Part shown: piece by piece, positions 1 through 6,790 of the stretch
How the letters are laid out: each line of letters starts with the position of its first letter
How positions within the stretch are numbered: the first letter of the stretch is position 1
Assembly: GCA_965178525.1 (NCBI GenBank)
Contig: CBCXVS010000222.1
Location: 1-12,949, forward strand
DNA length: 12,949 bases
Origin: CBCXVS01 sp965178525
GTDB lineage: Bacteria > Tectomicrobia > Entotheonellia > Entotheonellales > Entotheonellaceae
Direction of reading: 5' to 3'
The notes under the pieces: model-generated
Told to the model about the DNA's origin: nothing
Seen by the model: the letters and a program-made list of their open reading frames with translations, nothing else
Database searches by the model: none
Translations under genes and position numbers: made by a program

Positions 1-194
1 ATGCCATTCGGGTCTGTCCCCATTTTTATTACGATTGCCCTTGATATGGTCTATGCCAATCTATCAAATTATGGGCACTCCCTGACCGATACTGTAGCCT
101 TGCGTCTTCCGTTTTCTCCGCTGTGACCAGATTGTCAGCTCATCATCCTGAAACATGTGCCCTGGTGATTTCAGCAACAGTGTGAATTTGCCTG

Positions 195-223
195 TTGCCA
201 ACTATAGTTGGCTCGTATATATT
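195..223 (+). promoter_or_regulatory. Sigma70-type promoter of the toxin-antitoxin operon
   Basis: TTGCCA at 195-200 matches the -35 consensus at 5 of 6 positions. After a 17-base spacer, TATATT at 218-223 matches the -10 consensus at 5 of 6. Transcription would start near 230, just before the toxin ribosome site at 236-239 and its GTG at 248. The spacer holds a palindrome listed separately. The match to consensus is seen directly; promoter activity is inferred. Confidence 0.6.
197..212. promoter_or_regulatory. 16-bp perfect palindrome, probable antitoxin operator
   Basis: GCCAACTATAGTTGGC is its own reverse complement over all 16 bases and lies between the -35 and -10 boxes of the module's promoter. 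A bound HTH dimer there would block RNA polymerase. Antitoxins of this family normally repress their own operon, so this is the likely operator. A second, looser inverted repeat, CAACAG (175-180) with CTGTTG (192-197), sits next to it and could be an auxiliary half-site pair. Confidence 0.6.
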
Positions 224-247
224 AGAGACATGAAAAGGATGTAATGA

Positions 248-592
248 GTGGGCGAAATCGCACAACCGAAACAAGTTGTCATCTATGCGGATCGCACGGG
301 CAAAGAGCCCTTCACCGAGTGGCTTGAGGGCTTGCGCGATCCGACTGTTCGGCGGCGTATGCTTACCCGACTCAGACGTGTGGAACAGGGTAATTACGGG
401 GATTACATCGCCTTACGCGATGGCATTTATGAACTCCGCTTCACGTATGGGCCAGGATACCGTATCTATTTTGGAGAAGACGGCAATACGATTGTGGTCT
501 TGTTAACGGGCGGAGATAAAAGCAGCCAGACACAGGACATCGCGCGAGCCAAAGCCTATTGGAAGGAGTACCAAGAACGTGCCTCCCTATAG
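248..592 (+). CDS. RelE/HigB-like toxin of a type II toxin-antitoxin system
   Basis: This 114-residue protein belongs to the phage-derived Gp49-like/HigB toxin family (COG3657 type, RelE superfamily), whose members usually cleave mRNA on the ribosome. Family hallmarks are visible: the GDY...LRDGIYELRF block, the GPGYRIYF strand near residues 69-76, and the LLTGGDKSSQ segment followed by DIARAKAYW near the C-terminus. Length is normal for the family. The start is GTG at 248, supported by AGGA at 236-239 with 8 bases of spacing; the ATG at 244 is in another frame. The gene overlaps the antitoxin by 14 bases, so the two are translationally coupled in the toxin-first order typical of higBA-type modules. 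The mRNA interferase role is inferred from the family. Confidence 0.9.
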   Translation: MGEIAQPKQVVIYADRTGKEPFTEWLEGLRDPTVRRRMLTRLRRVEQGNYGDYIALRDGIYELRFTYGPGYRIYFGEDGNTIVVLLTGGDKSSQTQDIARAKAYWKEYQERASL

Positions 593-896
593 AACCCTGG
601 ATCACCTGGAAGAAGCGTACTTCCGTCGCCATCCCGAGGAAATCGAGCCCTATTTGCACGAGATGTTTGAGGCCTTTGCTCAGGACGGAGATGCCGGCGC
701 GTTGTTGGCGTCGTTACGTACCATCGCACGTGTCAAGGGCATTTCCACCCTTGCGGATGAAGTCGGTATGAGTCGGCAAGGTCTCCAAAAAGCCCTATCC
801 GCCAAAGGAAATCCTCGGCTCGATACGATCAACGCGATTATGCAGGCTTTAGGCTACTACCTCGCCCCGCAGAAGCTGCACACAGGCGCCCGCTAA
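579..896 (+). CDS. HTH antitoxin of the toxin-antitoxin module
   Basis: This 105-residue antitoxin is of the addiction-module antidote type (COG3636-like, Xre/HigA-related). It should neutralise the upstream toxin and repress the shared promoter. A helix-turn-helix is readable at about residues 55-76 (ISTLADEVGMSRQGLQKAL), followed by GNPRLDTINAIMQALGYYL, a typical ending for this family. The N-terminal part (LDHLEEAYFRRHPEEIEPYL) is probably the toxin-binding section. The start is GTG at 579, inside the toxin 3' end, with GGAAGGAG at 561-568 ten bases upstream. The predicted target is the palindrome at 197-212. Confidence 0.88.
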   Translation: MPPYRTLDHLEEAYFRRHPEEIEPYLHEMFEAFAQDGDAGALLASLRTIARVKGISTLADEVGMSRQGLQKALSAKGNPRLDTINAIMQALGYYLAPQKLHTGAR

Positions 897-958
897 CCGG
901 GCCGGGAGCGGTCAAGGACGCGGATACAGGAATCTGCCCGTCATTCCGAACGCCCATT

Positions 959-998
959 GTGCTATGATGTGCATCAGCCGGTATGCACCGGATAGCAC
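959..998 (+). promoter_or_regulatory. Two-part stem-loop in front of the HTTM gene
   Basis: GTGCTAT (959-965) pairs with ATAGCAC (992-998), and inside it GTGCAT (969-974) pairs with ATGCAC (983-988). The two are separated by a 3x3 internal loop and capped by an 8-base loop. This gives 13 base pairs in 40 bases, about 20 bases before the next gene's start. There is no T-tract, so it is not an ordinary terminator for the antitoxin gene. It could be a 5' leader structure, an operator or a mobile palindromic repeat. The rest of 897-1018 shows no gene. Confidence 0.5.
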
Positions 999-1018
999 GA
1001 TGAACAGGTAGTAGATGA

Positions 1019-2401
1019 GTGTTGAGTATAATGCGGACGGTTCTGAAGGCGCGGATACCTCGTCTGATGCACGGCCTGCAGCAGCCGATTGACATCGGCT
1101 CGCTGGTGATGTTTCGCATCGGTTTCGGCCTCATTATGGTGTGGGAAGCCTGCCGCTATCTGGGCTACGGCTGGGCCTTATTCAGTTATCACCCCCAAAA
1201 CCTGCACTTTCCTTACGAGTGGTTTCCCTGGGTTGTACCCCTGCCGGGAATCGGCATGGTCGGCGTGTTCGTGTTCATCGCTCTGATGGGCTTTCTGATC
1301 GCCCTCGGGCTGTTTTACCGCATGGCTATTGTCCTGTTTACGATTGCCTTGACGTATACGTTTCTTATCGATAAAGCAAACTACCTGAATCACATCTACT
1401 TGATATGTCTCCTTGGCCTGCTGATGTGTGGTATCCCAGCTCACCGGGCCTGTTCACTTGATGTGAAACGCCAATCCCATTTGGCCTCTGACACCGTTCC
1501 GGCGTGGAGCCTCTGGCTCTTACGCCTACAATTGAGCTTGGTGTATGTGTTCGGCGGTGTTGCAAAAGTGAAATACGACTGGTTGATCGCGGCTGAGCCC
1601 ATGCAAACCTGGTTGGCTGAGCACGCTCACGCACCATGGATTGGCGGACTGTTTCTGCAACCGCCGGTGGTCTTGCTGTTTGCCTGGGGTGGTATGCTGC
1701 TCGATCTCTTGGTGGTTCCGGCCTTGCTATGGCGTCAAACCAGACCGATTGCCGTTCTGGTTTTATGCGGGTTCCATCTTGCAAATGCCTATCTCTTCAA
1801 GATTGGCATCTTTCCATGGCTGATGATCGCTGCCACGACGCTTTTTCTTGACCCTGATTGGCCCCATCGCTTCCGGCGCCTCTGGCCCCAGGTCGAGAAA
1901 CGCAAGCTGCCGCCAAGCCTGAAGCCACCACAAACCTGGCGTCAATACGTGGGGTTAAGTGCATGCTGTGCGTATGTTGCCGTTCAGCTTTTTCTACCCA
2001 TCCGCCATTATTTCATTCCCGGGGACGTCAATTGGACCCAAGAAGGCGCACGCTTTGCCTGGCGCATGAAGCTGAATCGGCGCAGTGGCTATCTCAAGAT
2101 GTATTTTACCAGTGAGCAGGAACCCGATCGGGTGGAAGTGCCCTTAGAGAGGTTTGTCACCAAGCAACAGTTTGGCCAAATGTTCGTGTATCCGGACATG
2201 ATTCATGACTTGGCCCTGGTGATCAAACATTTTCTCACGGCACAAGGCGACCAAGACGTCAAGATTTTCGTCGAGTACGTTTTGTCTCTGAATGGCCGCC
2301 CATCTCAGGATCTCATTGTCCGAGACGCCGATGTCGCGTCTTTTCCAAAAGGCGGCTTCTTGAGCCATCAGCCATACCTCATTCCGTTAAAAGAGAGATA
2401 A
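1019..2401 (+). CDS. HTTM-domain membrane protein, vitamin K-dependent gamma-carboxylase-like
   Basis: This 460-residue integral membrane protein carries an N-terminal HTTM (horizontally transferred transmembrane) domain and a soluble C-terminal part, as in vitamin K-dependent gamma-carboxylases. Family landmarks are visible: FRIGFGLIMVWE (32-43), DKANYLNHIYL (118-128), GGVAKVKYDWL (179-189, whose Lys183 aligns with the catalytic lysine of the GVKKLDADW motif in the animal enzyme), GFHLANAYLFKIGIFPWLM (251-269) and NWTQEGARFAWRMKL (338-352). The latter two closely follow carboxylase family sequence. About five or six hydrophobic segments lie before residue 275. The start is GTG 1019 or ATG 1031; neither has a strong ribosome site. 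The substrate of bacterial homologues is generally unknown, and no neighbour suggests one. Confidence 0.82.
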   Translation: MLSIMRTVLKARIPRLMHGLQQPIDIGSLVMFRIGFGLIMVWEACRYLGYGWALFSYHPQNLHFPYEWFPWVVPLPGIGMVGVFVFIALMGFLIALGLFYRMAIVLFTIALTYTFLIDKANYLNHIYLICLLGLLMCGIPAHRACSLDVKRQSHLASDTVPAWSLWLLRLQLSLVYVFGGVAKVKYDWLIAAEPMQTWLAEHAHAPWIGGLFLQPPVVLLFAWGGMLLDLLVVPALLWRQTRPIAVLVLCGFHLANAYLFKIGIFPWLMIAATTLFLDPDWPHRFRRLWPQVEKRKLPPSLKPPQTWRQYVGLSACCAYVAVQLFLPIRHYFIPGDVNWTQEGARFAWRMKLNRRSGYLKMYFTSEQEPDRVEVPLERFVTKQQFGQMFVYPDMIHDLALVIKHFLTAQGDQDVKIFVEYVLSLNGRPSQDLIVRDADVASFPKGGFLSHQPYLIPLKER

Positions 2402-2404
2402 TGC

Positions 2405-2488
2405 CGCCCGACTTGACGGGCGACATGCGGCGGCAGCGCGAGGTCTATCCGCCGCTCCGTAACGAGACACGGAAGCGCAGGGCTTCCG
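2405..2488. terminator. Tail-to-tail intergenic hairpins, possible terminators
   Basis: Two perfect stems lie between the convergent HTTM and permease genes. CGCCCG (2405-2410) pairs with CGGGCG (2417-2422) directly after the HTTM stop codon. CGGAAGC (2470-2476) pairs with GCTTCCG (2482-2488) around a 5-base loop. Neither is followed by a T-tract, so intrinsic termination is only a possibility. The convergent layout is what makes a two-way terminator plausible. Confidence 0.3.
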
Positions 2489-2502
2489 GTCTGCGCCACA
2501 GA

Positions 2503-3279
2503 TCACCACATGAGCAGCAAGTCCCAGAGCCCGAACAGCTTCACGATCGAGATATTGATGACGAGAATTAACAGGCGGCGCATCCAGATCGTGGCGTGTT
2601 GATTGTTGGCCGCAAAAGACGCGGCAAGCCAGGCGCCAAGGCCCTGGCCCACGGCCATGGCGCTGCCAAGATACCAATCGACCTGGTCATGCAGCACAAA
2701 GAGGGCTAGGGCGGGCACACTGAATATGGCGATGATACCCAACTTCATGCCGTTGGCTTGCAGCAGCGGCAAGCCGCAGTGCATCACCAGGGCGGCCAGC
2801 AGAAAGACGCCCACACCCGCCTGGATGAATCCACCGTAGACCCCAATGACAAAGAACAAAAGGCCGGTACTCATCCGTTGCATACGTGATGTCGATTCGG
2901 CCTGCTCCCGAAGCCACTGTTGGGGCCGCAGCACGATACAGATCAGCATGACGATCATGGCCATGCCGATGGCATAGCGCATGAGCTGTTCATTGAGATC
3001 CACGGCAATCAACGACCCCACCAGGGCGCCCAGAACAATGGGGAGCAGGAGCCAACCGCTGTGGGGAAGGGTCAGCTTGCCGTGGCGGCGGAACTGTATC
3101 AGCCCCACGACGTTTTGCAACAGAATTCCGATGCGGTTGGTGCCGTTGGCGACGCTTAGGGGCAAGCCGAGGAAGATCAACATCGGCAGCGTGATCAACG
3201 AACCACTACCGGCCAGGGTGTTGATAAACCCGGCAAGCATACCGGCGCCAATGGCAAGAAAGAGCGTTTCGGATGACAT
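2503..3279 (-). CDS. TauE/SafE-family membrane permease
   Basis: This 258-residue permease is of the TauE/SafE family (DUF81), whose members export sulfite, sulfoacetate or other small anions, or have unknown substrates. It shows the family's two-repeat layout. The first repeat has AGFINTLAGSGSLITLPMLIFLGLPLSVANGTNR (about 16-49). The second has GVYGGFIQAGVGVFLLAALV (about 147-165). About seven or eight hydrophobic segments are seen. I place the start at ATG 3279 because AGGAGG (3289-3294) is nine bases from it but only three from the ATG at 3285. The substrate cannot be read from sequence. The gene stands alone on this strand, separated from the upstream operon by about 215 bases. Confidence 0.88.
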   Translation of the reverse strand: MSSETLFLAIGAGMLAGFINTLAGSGSLITLPMLIFLGLPLSVANGTNRIGILLQNVVGLIQFRRHGKLTLPHSGWLLLPIVLGALVGSLIAVDLNEQLMRYAIGMAMIVMLICIVLRPQQWLREQAESTSRMQRMSTGLLFFVIGVYGGFIQAGVGVFLLAALVMHCGLPLLQANGMKLGIIAIFSVPALALFVLHDQVDWYLGSAMAVGQGLGAWLAASFAANNQHATIWMRRLLILVINISIVKLFGLWDLLLMW

Positions 3280-3466
3280 GGTCATTTTCCTCCTCGCACG
3301 AGTTTTGCGATGATTACGCCTACAAACGTATCGTATCGGTCAGTAGCGAGTCTTGAGGGCGCGATGAGGAATTGATGAGACGTTTCTGAGGAAATTTGTA
3401 GGGAGATTGAAGAGAGAACAAGAGGACCCATCTATTTTCCGGCGTTGGGGATCATATCGACGAAAC

Positions 3467-3483
3467 CCAAAGGTCTCTTTTGG
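3467..3483 (-). terminator. Weak hairpin after the four-gene operon
   Basis: Just past the stop codon of the last gene of the PQQ/cytochrome operon, the minus strand reads CCAAAAG-AGA-CCTTTGG, a short stem with one A-C mismatch and a 3-base loop. No strong T-run follows. It is a possible weak terminator or processing site. No other structure stands out in 3286-3496, which holds no convincing gene. Confidence 0.25.
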
Positions 3484-3496
3484 CGCCAACTATCGG

Positions 3497-3976
3497 TTAC
3501 GGACGCAGCGCCTTCAATTCGAGGACCACCCCGGTGGTCCCTAAAGGCACCAGTGCCGGCGTGCGGGCCATTAACTCCCCCGGGACGGCCGAGAGGACGT
3601 CATGGTCTTTGTCCGTGAAGACTTCAACCATGTAGGCGCGCCACTTGCTTTGCCCGCTCATGTCGAGGGTTGGCGAGATGCGGAAGGTCAGGGGGAGGGA
3701 AAAGGTCGGCATCATATCGAATTTCACATCTTTTTCCACGCCGTGTCCCGGATAGAAGAGCTTGAGGATCAGGCGGTCCTCCGGCGCAATGTGGTGGGCG
3801 AAGTCGGGGTGGACCTGGATGGTGCCCTGAATCGTCGTCTCAGAAGAACCCGCCGACACGGAGAGCGCCAGCAACGCCATACCGGCAAGGCATAAGCAGG
3901 CCCAGGCCAGGAAGCCGCGGCGCCGGTCAGCCGCCTGACCTGTCATGGCGAGCATCGGGCATCGTAGAGATCGCAT
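3497..3976 (-). CDS. Exported or anchored protein resembling the C-terminal domain of CcmI/CycH
   Basis: From ATG 3976 this is 159 residues. A positively charged stretch (DRRR, 17-20) and a hydrophobic segment (about 21-42) form a signal peptide or membrane anchor. The domain after it begins GTIQVHPDFAHHIAPEDRL (51-69) and continues to LPLTFRISPTLDM. This resembles the periplasmic C-terminal domain of the cytochrome c biogenesis protein CcmI/CycH (pattern: G-x-V-x-hydrophobic-x-P...V-A-P-x-D-T-hydrophobic...L-P-hydrophobic...L-D-x-x-M). In CcmI that domain receives apocytochrome; here it stands without the N-terminal TPR part. It is last in the operon, 5 bases after the preceding stop. ATG 4021 would overlap the upstream gene, and ATG 3955 or 3946 are also possible. 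A role in maturing the operon's cytochrome is inferred. Confidence 0.65.
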   Translation of the reverse strand: MRSLRCPMLAMTGQAADRRRGFLAWACLCLAGMALLALSVSAGSSETTIQGTIQVHPDFAHHIAPEDRLILKLFYPGHGVEKDVKFDMMPTFSLPLTFRISPTLDMSGQSKWRAYMVEVFTDKDHDVLSAVPGELMARTPALVPLGTTGVVLELKALRP

Positions 3977-3981
3977 CGGGA

Positions 3982-4377
3982 TTATGGCTCGTAGTTTCTC
4001 AAGTTCTGCGCATCCGTCCATCCGGCATACCGGACCCGCGTGATCTTTCGATGGAGGTATTCAATACGCTTATAAAACTCGATCGCGAACGACACCTTCA
4101 CTTTGTCATCTTCACGGCTGAGGACTTTGACATACGGCGACATCATGTCTTCGAGATCGTTATCGTCCAAATAGATGCACCGCTTCTCATCCCGCAACTG
4201 GCGTTTCAATGCCTCTAAATCGCGGCCCTGCCGCCCGTTCGCTTCTTTCATGACCTGATCATAGGCTTCCGGCGTGTGACACACCCAGGAGGCTTCTTTC
4301 AATGTCTGCGGATCCGCCGCGTCGGCCACGGCGACTAGCATACCCACAAGCACTATCACAAGGCCTGCTGTCTTCAC
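3982..4377 (-). CDS. Small exported protein of unknown function in the PQQ dehydrogenase operon
   Basis: I do not recognise this family. From GTG 4377 it is 131 residues, with a clean signal peptide (MKTAGLVIVLVGMLVAVADA, cleavage near 20) and AGGA six bases before the start. ATG 4404 would add nine residues and has a poorer ribosome site. The mature part is charged and probably alpha/beta. It has exactly two cysteines, Cys33 (WVCHTPEAYD) and Cys67 (EKRCIYLDDND), which could form a disulfide in the periplasm. There is no CXXCH haem motif. Its place between the cytochrome and the CcmI-like protein suggests an accessory role in the same periplasmic system. It shows no obvious likeness to XoxJ, the usual binding-protein partner of XoxF. 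Confidence 0.72.
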   Translation of the reverse strand: MKTAGLVIVLVGMLVAVADAADPQTLKEASWVCHTPEAYDQVMKEANGRQGRDLEALKRQLRDEKRCIYLDDNDLEDMMSPYVKVLSREDDKVKVSFAIEFYKRIEYLHRKITRVRYAGWTDAQNLRNYEP

Positions 4378-4413
4378 ATATCTTCCTCGCACCGCCACCC
4401 CCATGATCCGTTA

Positions 4414-4782
4414 TTACCAATTTGCCCCTTCAATCGCGAGCGTTTCCAAGTAGGCCCCAATGTGCGAAATCTGCTCCCCGTTGAGCACCTCAGCCCAAGG
4501 CGGCATCTGTTTTTTGGGCCGTCCGGCCACCACAATGGCGATAAATTCGCTATAGCCCCGCCAAAACTTGCGCAGATCCCCGGCGTGGCCATCTCCCCAG
4601 CGCGGCGACTTGCCATCGGCCTTCTTGCCGTGGCATTGCACACACCAGGTGAAGTAGAGTTCGCTGCCTTTTTGAATCGCGGCCGGATCACCTGAAAACG
4701 GATTGGACGAAGGCACAGGCGTGGCCGGTTTCTCTGTAGCCGGGGCCAAGATGCATACCGGCCGGTACAGGCTGCATGTCAC
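4414..4782 (-). CDS. Class I c-type cytochrome, probable electron acceptor of the PQQ dehydrogenase
   Basis: This mono-haem cytochrome c has CVQCH (residues 47-51 from this start) as the haem attachment motif and a KKQMPPW segment whose methionine (about 93) is the likely sixth iron ligand. The last helix reads QISHIGAYLETLA. Such cytochromes next to PQQ dehydrogenases normally take electrons from PQQH2 in the periplasm, in the role of cytochrome cL/XoxG. The start is GTG 4782, chosen for AAGGAG at 4791-4796 eight bases away; the frame is open up to an ATG at 4845. No normal signal peptide is visible from either start: the N-terminus is MTCSLYRPVCILAPATEKPA. The Pro/Ser-rich stretch that follows looks like the linker of an exported or lipid-anchored cytochrome. 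A gap of 93 bases separates it from the dehydrogenase. Confidence 0.85.
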   Translation of the reverse strand: MTCSLYRPVCILAPATEKPATPVPSSNPFSGDPAAIQKGSELYFTWCVQCHGKKADGKSPRWGDGHAGDLRKFWRGYSEFIAIVVAGRPKKQMPPWAEVLNGEQISHIGAYLETLAIEGANW

Positions 4783-4875
4783 GTCTGCATCTCCTTGTTG
4801 TTCATGAACATACCGTGTAGAGAGGGCGGGGCAAGAAAGGTGCATGTCTCCCCTGCCCCACGTCGCTGGCAGGCG

Positions 4876-6645
4876 CTACGGGAGTGCGTAAACGACGATC
4901 GCTGCGCTCTCCTGAAAATTGACGAATTTATCCTTTTGGAAATGGTTCACAATCGCACGGCCAACATAGGAGCCATGTCCCGTCGCCGCCGCAATATACT
5001 GCTTGCCATCGACCTCGTAGGAAATGATCCCGCCATTGTGGCCCGAGCCATTGTTGAACCGCCACAACACCTCGCCGGTCTTCGCATCCAACGCTTCGAG
5101 GTAGCCGTCATAGGTGCCGTTAAAGAGCAACCCACCGCCGGTCGACAGCAGCGCCGAGTGCGGAATGATGTCGTAGCGCTTCTCCCACGCGATTTTGCCG
5201 GTGACCGGATCTCGGGCGGTCAGACGACCGTGCGTCGAGCCATTGGGCGGATCCGTACCCACCCATTCAGCGGCCATGTACACCTGCGCAAAGGGCTCCG
5301 TGATCCGTTTCTCAGTGCCAAAGGAGATCTTGGTGCCCCCTTCTTCTGGCGCCACGGTCAGGTACATGCACCACTCATTGGCAATGCGATAGAACAAGCC
5401 GGTTTGCGGACTGTAGGTGCCGGCGTTCCAACTGTGGCCGCCGTCGATGGCGGGGCATACCAGGGTTTTCTCGCCGGCTTTGGGCCACAACATGTTTTCC
5501 CATTGGCCGGTTTCCAAATTGAACCCGGAGGTCCAGTTGGCGTTTTTCATATCGGGATAGACGCTGACGGGCTGCCCTGTCTTGCGGTCATGCACATGGT
5601 TAAACCCGTTTTTGCCCGGATGCAGCACCAGCTTGCGGCCATTGTCCTCAATCAGAACGTACTCGCCCGGCGCGGCATCGTAATCGTACGGATCACTCGG
5701 GGCTTCCTGGAAGTACCAGTTGAGCTTGCCGGTACTGAGATCCAACGCCACCGTCGACGAGGTGTAGAGATTGGCGCCCGGCCGGTGCGCATTGACGTCG
5801 GTCTTCATACAGTCGGCGCCGCAGAAATCGTAGTCCGGATTCGGGTTACTCGTGCCCAGAAAGATCTGATTGTTGTCATAGTCGACCGTGCCTGGCTGCC
5901 AGGAGCCGCCGCCGCCGTACTTCCAAGAATCGCCGCCCCAGGTCGCCAGGGCTTTGGGATCATTGCGCCCGGTGGTATAGAAGGTCCATTTCAAATCGCC
6001 GGTTTTGGGATTGAGACCGAAAATCCGGCCCTCGACCGGATATTCCCCGGCGTTTTGGCCGATGACGAGCAAGTCCGAACTCACGAAGGTCCCGGCGCCA
6101 CTAAAGCCAGCGGTATCCTTTTTGGAGTTGACCAGTTGCCGGTCCCAGATTTTCTCCCCCGTCTTCTCATCGAGCGCAACCACCCGGCCATCGGTCAGGC
6201 CCATATAGACCCGTCCGTCGCCGACGGTCAGGCCGCGCGTATGGGCGAACACCGAGCGCGAGACGACCGCTTCGTTCATCTCCGGGACGTGCGCCCAGAG
6301 CCGCTGGCCGGTGGCGGCATTGAGCTTCCACACGGTTGAGGGATTCGTGCCGATATACATGTCGCCGTCAATGACCAAAGGTGTACTATGCATGCCCATG
6401 CGCACTTCGCCAGGTTGGAAGATCCAGACCGGGCGCAACTGCTTCACATTTTCGGCATTGATTTGCTTCAATGGGCTGTGGCGCCACCCTTTGTCGGTCG
6501 TGCGATGATAGTGACACCAGTTGTGATCGGGACAATTTTTGATCTTGTCTGCCGACGGATCGGCCAGGGCAGCCGGGACCGCCAACAGCCCGGTTACGGC
6601 GAGGACAACCACCACGCATCCCAATTTTCTCATGGCTTTGAGCAT
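4876..6645 (-). CDS. PQQ-dependent alcohol dehydrogenase, lanthanide-type active site, no vicinal disulfide
   Basis: This 589-residue periplasmic quinoprotein of the methanol/ethanol dehydrogenase family oxidises an alcohol and passes electrons to a cytochrome. The start is ATG 6645, with GGGAGGGAG about 7 bases upstream. The signal peptide is about residues 1-28 (ends AALA). Repeated tryptophan-docking motifs (LNAATGQRLW, LDEKTGEKIW, LNPKTGDLKW, LDLSTGKLNW, LDAKTGEVLW) define the eight-bladed propeller. Likely active-site residues are Glu201, Asn267 (GTSNPN), catalytic Asp321 and Asp323. The last two form the D-Y-D pair typical of lanthanide-dependent enzymes. Where methanol dehydrogenases have adjacent Cys-Cys, this protein has VVSRSVFAHTRG. 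Extra cysteine pairs occur at 38/44 and 275/279. It heads an operon with a cytochrome c and two exported proteins. The substrate is unknown. Confidence 0.88.
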   Translation of the reverse strand: MLKAMRKLGCVVVVLAVTGLLAVPAALADPSADKIKNCPDHNWCHYHRTTDKGWRHSPLKQINAENVKQLRPVWIFQPGEVRMGMHSTPLVIDGDMYIGTNPSTVWKLNAATGQRLWAHVPEMNEAVVSRSVFAHTRGLTVGDGRVYMGLTDGRVVALDEKTGEKIWDRQLVNSKKDTAGFSGAGTFVSSDLLVIGQNAGEYPVEGRIFGLNPKTGDLKWTFYTTGRNDPKALATWGGDSWKYGGGGSWQPGTVDYDNNQIFLGTSNPNPDYDFCGADCMKTDVNAHRPGANLYTSSTVALDLSTGKLNWYFQEAPSDPYDYDAAPGEYVLIEDNGRKLVLHPGKNGFNHVHDRKTGQPVSVYPDMKNANWTSGFNLETGQWENMLWPKAGEKTLVCPAIDGGHSWNAGTYSPQTGLFYRIANEWCMYLTVAPEEGGTKISFGTEKRITEPFAQVYMAAEWVGTDPPNGSTHGRLTARDPVTGKIAWEKRYDIIPHSALLSTGGGLLFNGTYDGYLEALDAKTGEVLWRFNNGSGHNGGIISYEVDGKQYIAAATGHGSYVGRAIVNHFQKDKFVNFQESAAIVVYALP

Positions 6646-6683
6646 CGGTTGCTCCCTCCCTCTCGTGGGTCCATTCCTCCTGT

Positions 6684-6707
6684 CCCCCGAAGGCGCTCTT
6701 CGAGGGG
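6684..6707 (-). promoter_or_regulatory. Leader hairpin upstream of the first PQQ dehydrogenase
   Basis: CCCC-CGAAG (6684-6692) pairs with CTTCG-GGGG (6698-6702 and 6704-6707) with one bulged base at 6703 and a 5-base loop. This is a nine-pair GC-rich stem 40 to 60 bases before the dehydrogenase start. If transcription begins further upstream it would lie in the 5' leader. No T-tract follows on the minus strand, so it is not a classic attenuator. Its function is unknown. Confidence 0.4.
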
Positions 6708-6760
6708 GCTCCCAGTCATAGCGTCTCGCCTCGGGAACGCCAGCCCTACTCGGGGCCAAG

Positions 6761-6790
6761 CGCCTCCATCTTTATTCTGGCCTGGAGGCG
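6761..6790. repeat. Inverted repeat CGCCTCCA-N14-TGGAGGCG
   Basis: Two perfect 8-base arms (6761-6768 and 6783-6790) flank a 14-base spacer in the divergent region between the dehydrogenase and the methyltransferase. The size and position would suit a dimeric regulator binding site. No family-specific consensus is recognised. Confidence 0.4.

Noticed and set aside
1..190. GGGTCTGTCCCC near the left edge as a possible REP or transposase-associated end
   Set aside because: The phrase resembles repeats seen near IS200-like transposases, but there is only one copy here and no transposase. Nothing else in 1-190 could be supported.
4795..6339. A 514-codon open frame on the + strand
   Set aside because: It lies antisense to the first PQQ dehydrogenase and mirrors its codon pattern in GC-rich sequence. 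Its translation shows no known domain, and the minus-strand gene is certain.
6630..6674. Short leader peptide ORF (14 residues) overlapping the dehydrogenase start
   Set aside because: The AGGAGG upstream is only one base from its ATG, too close for good initiation, and the peptide has no regulatory feature.
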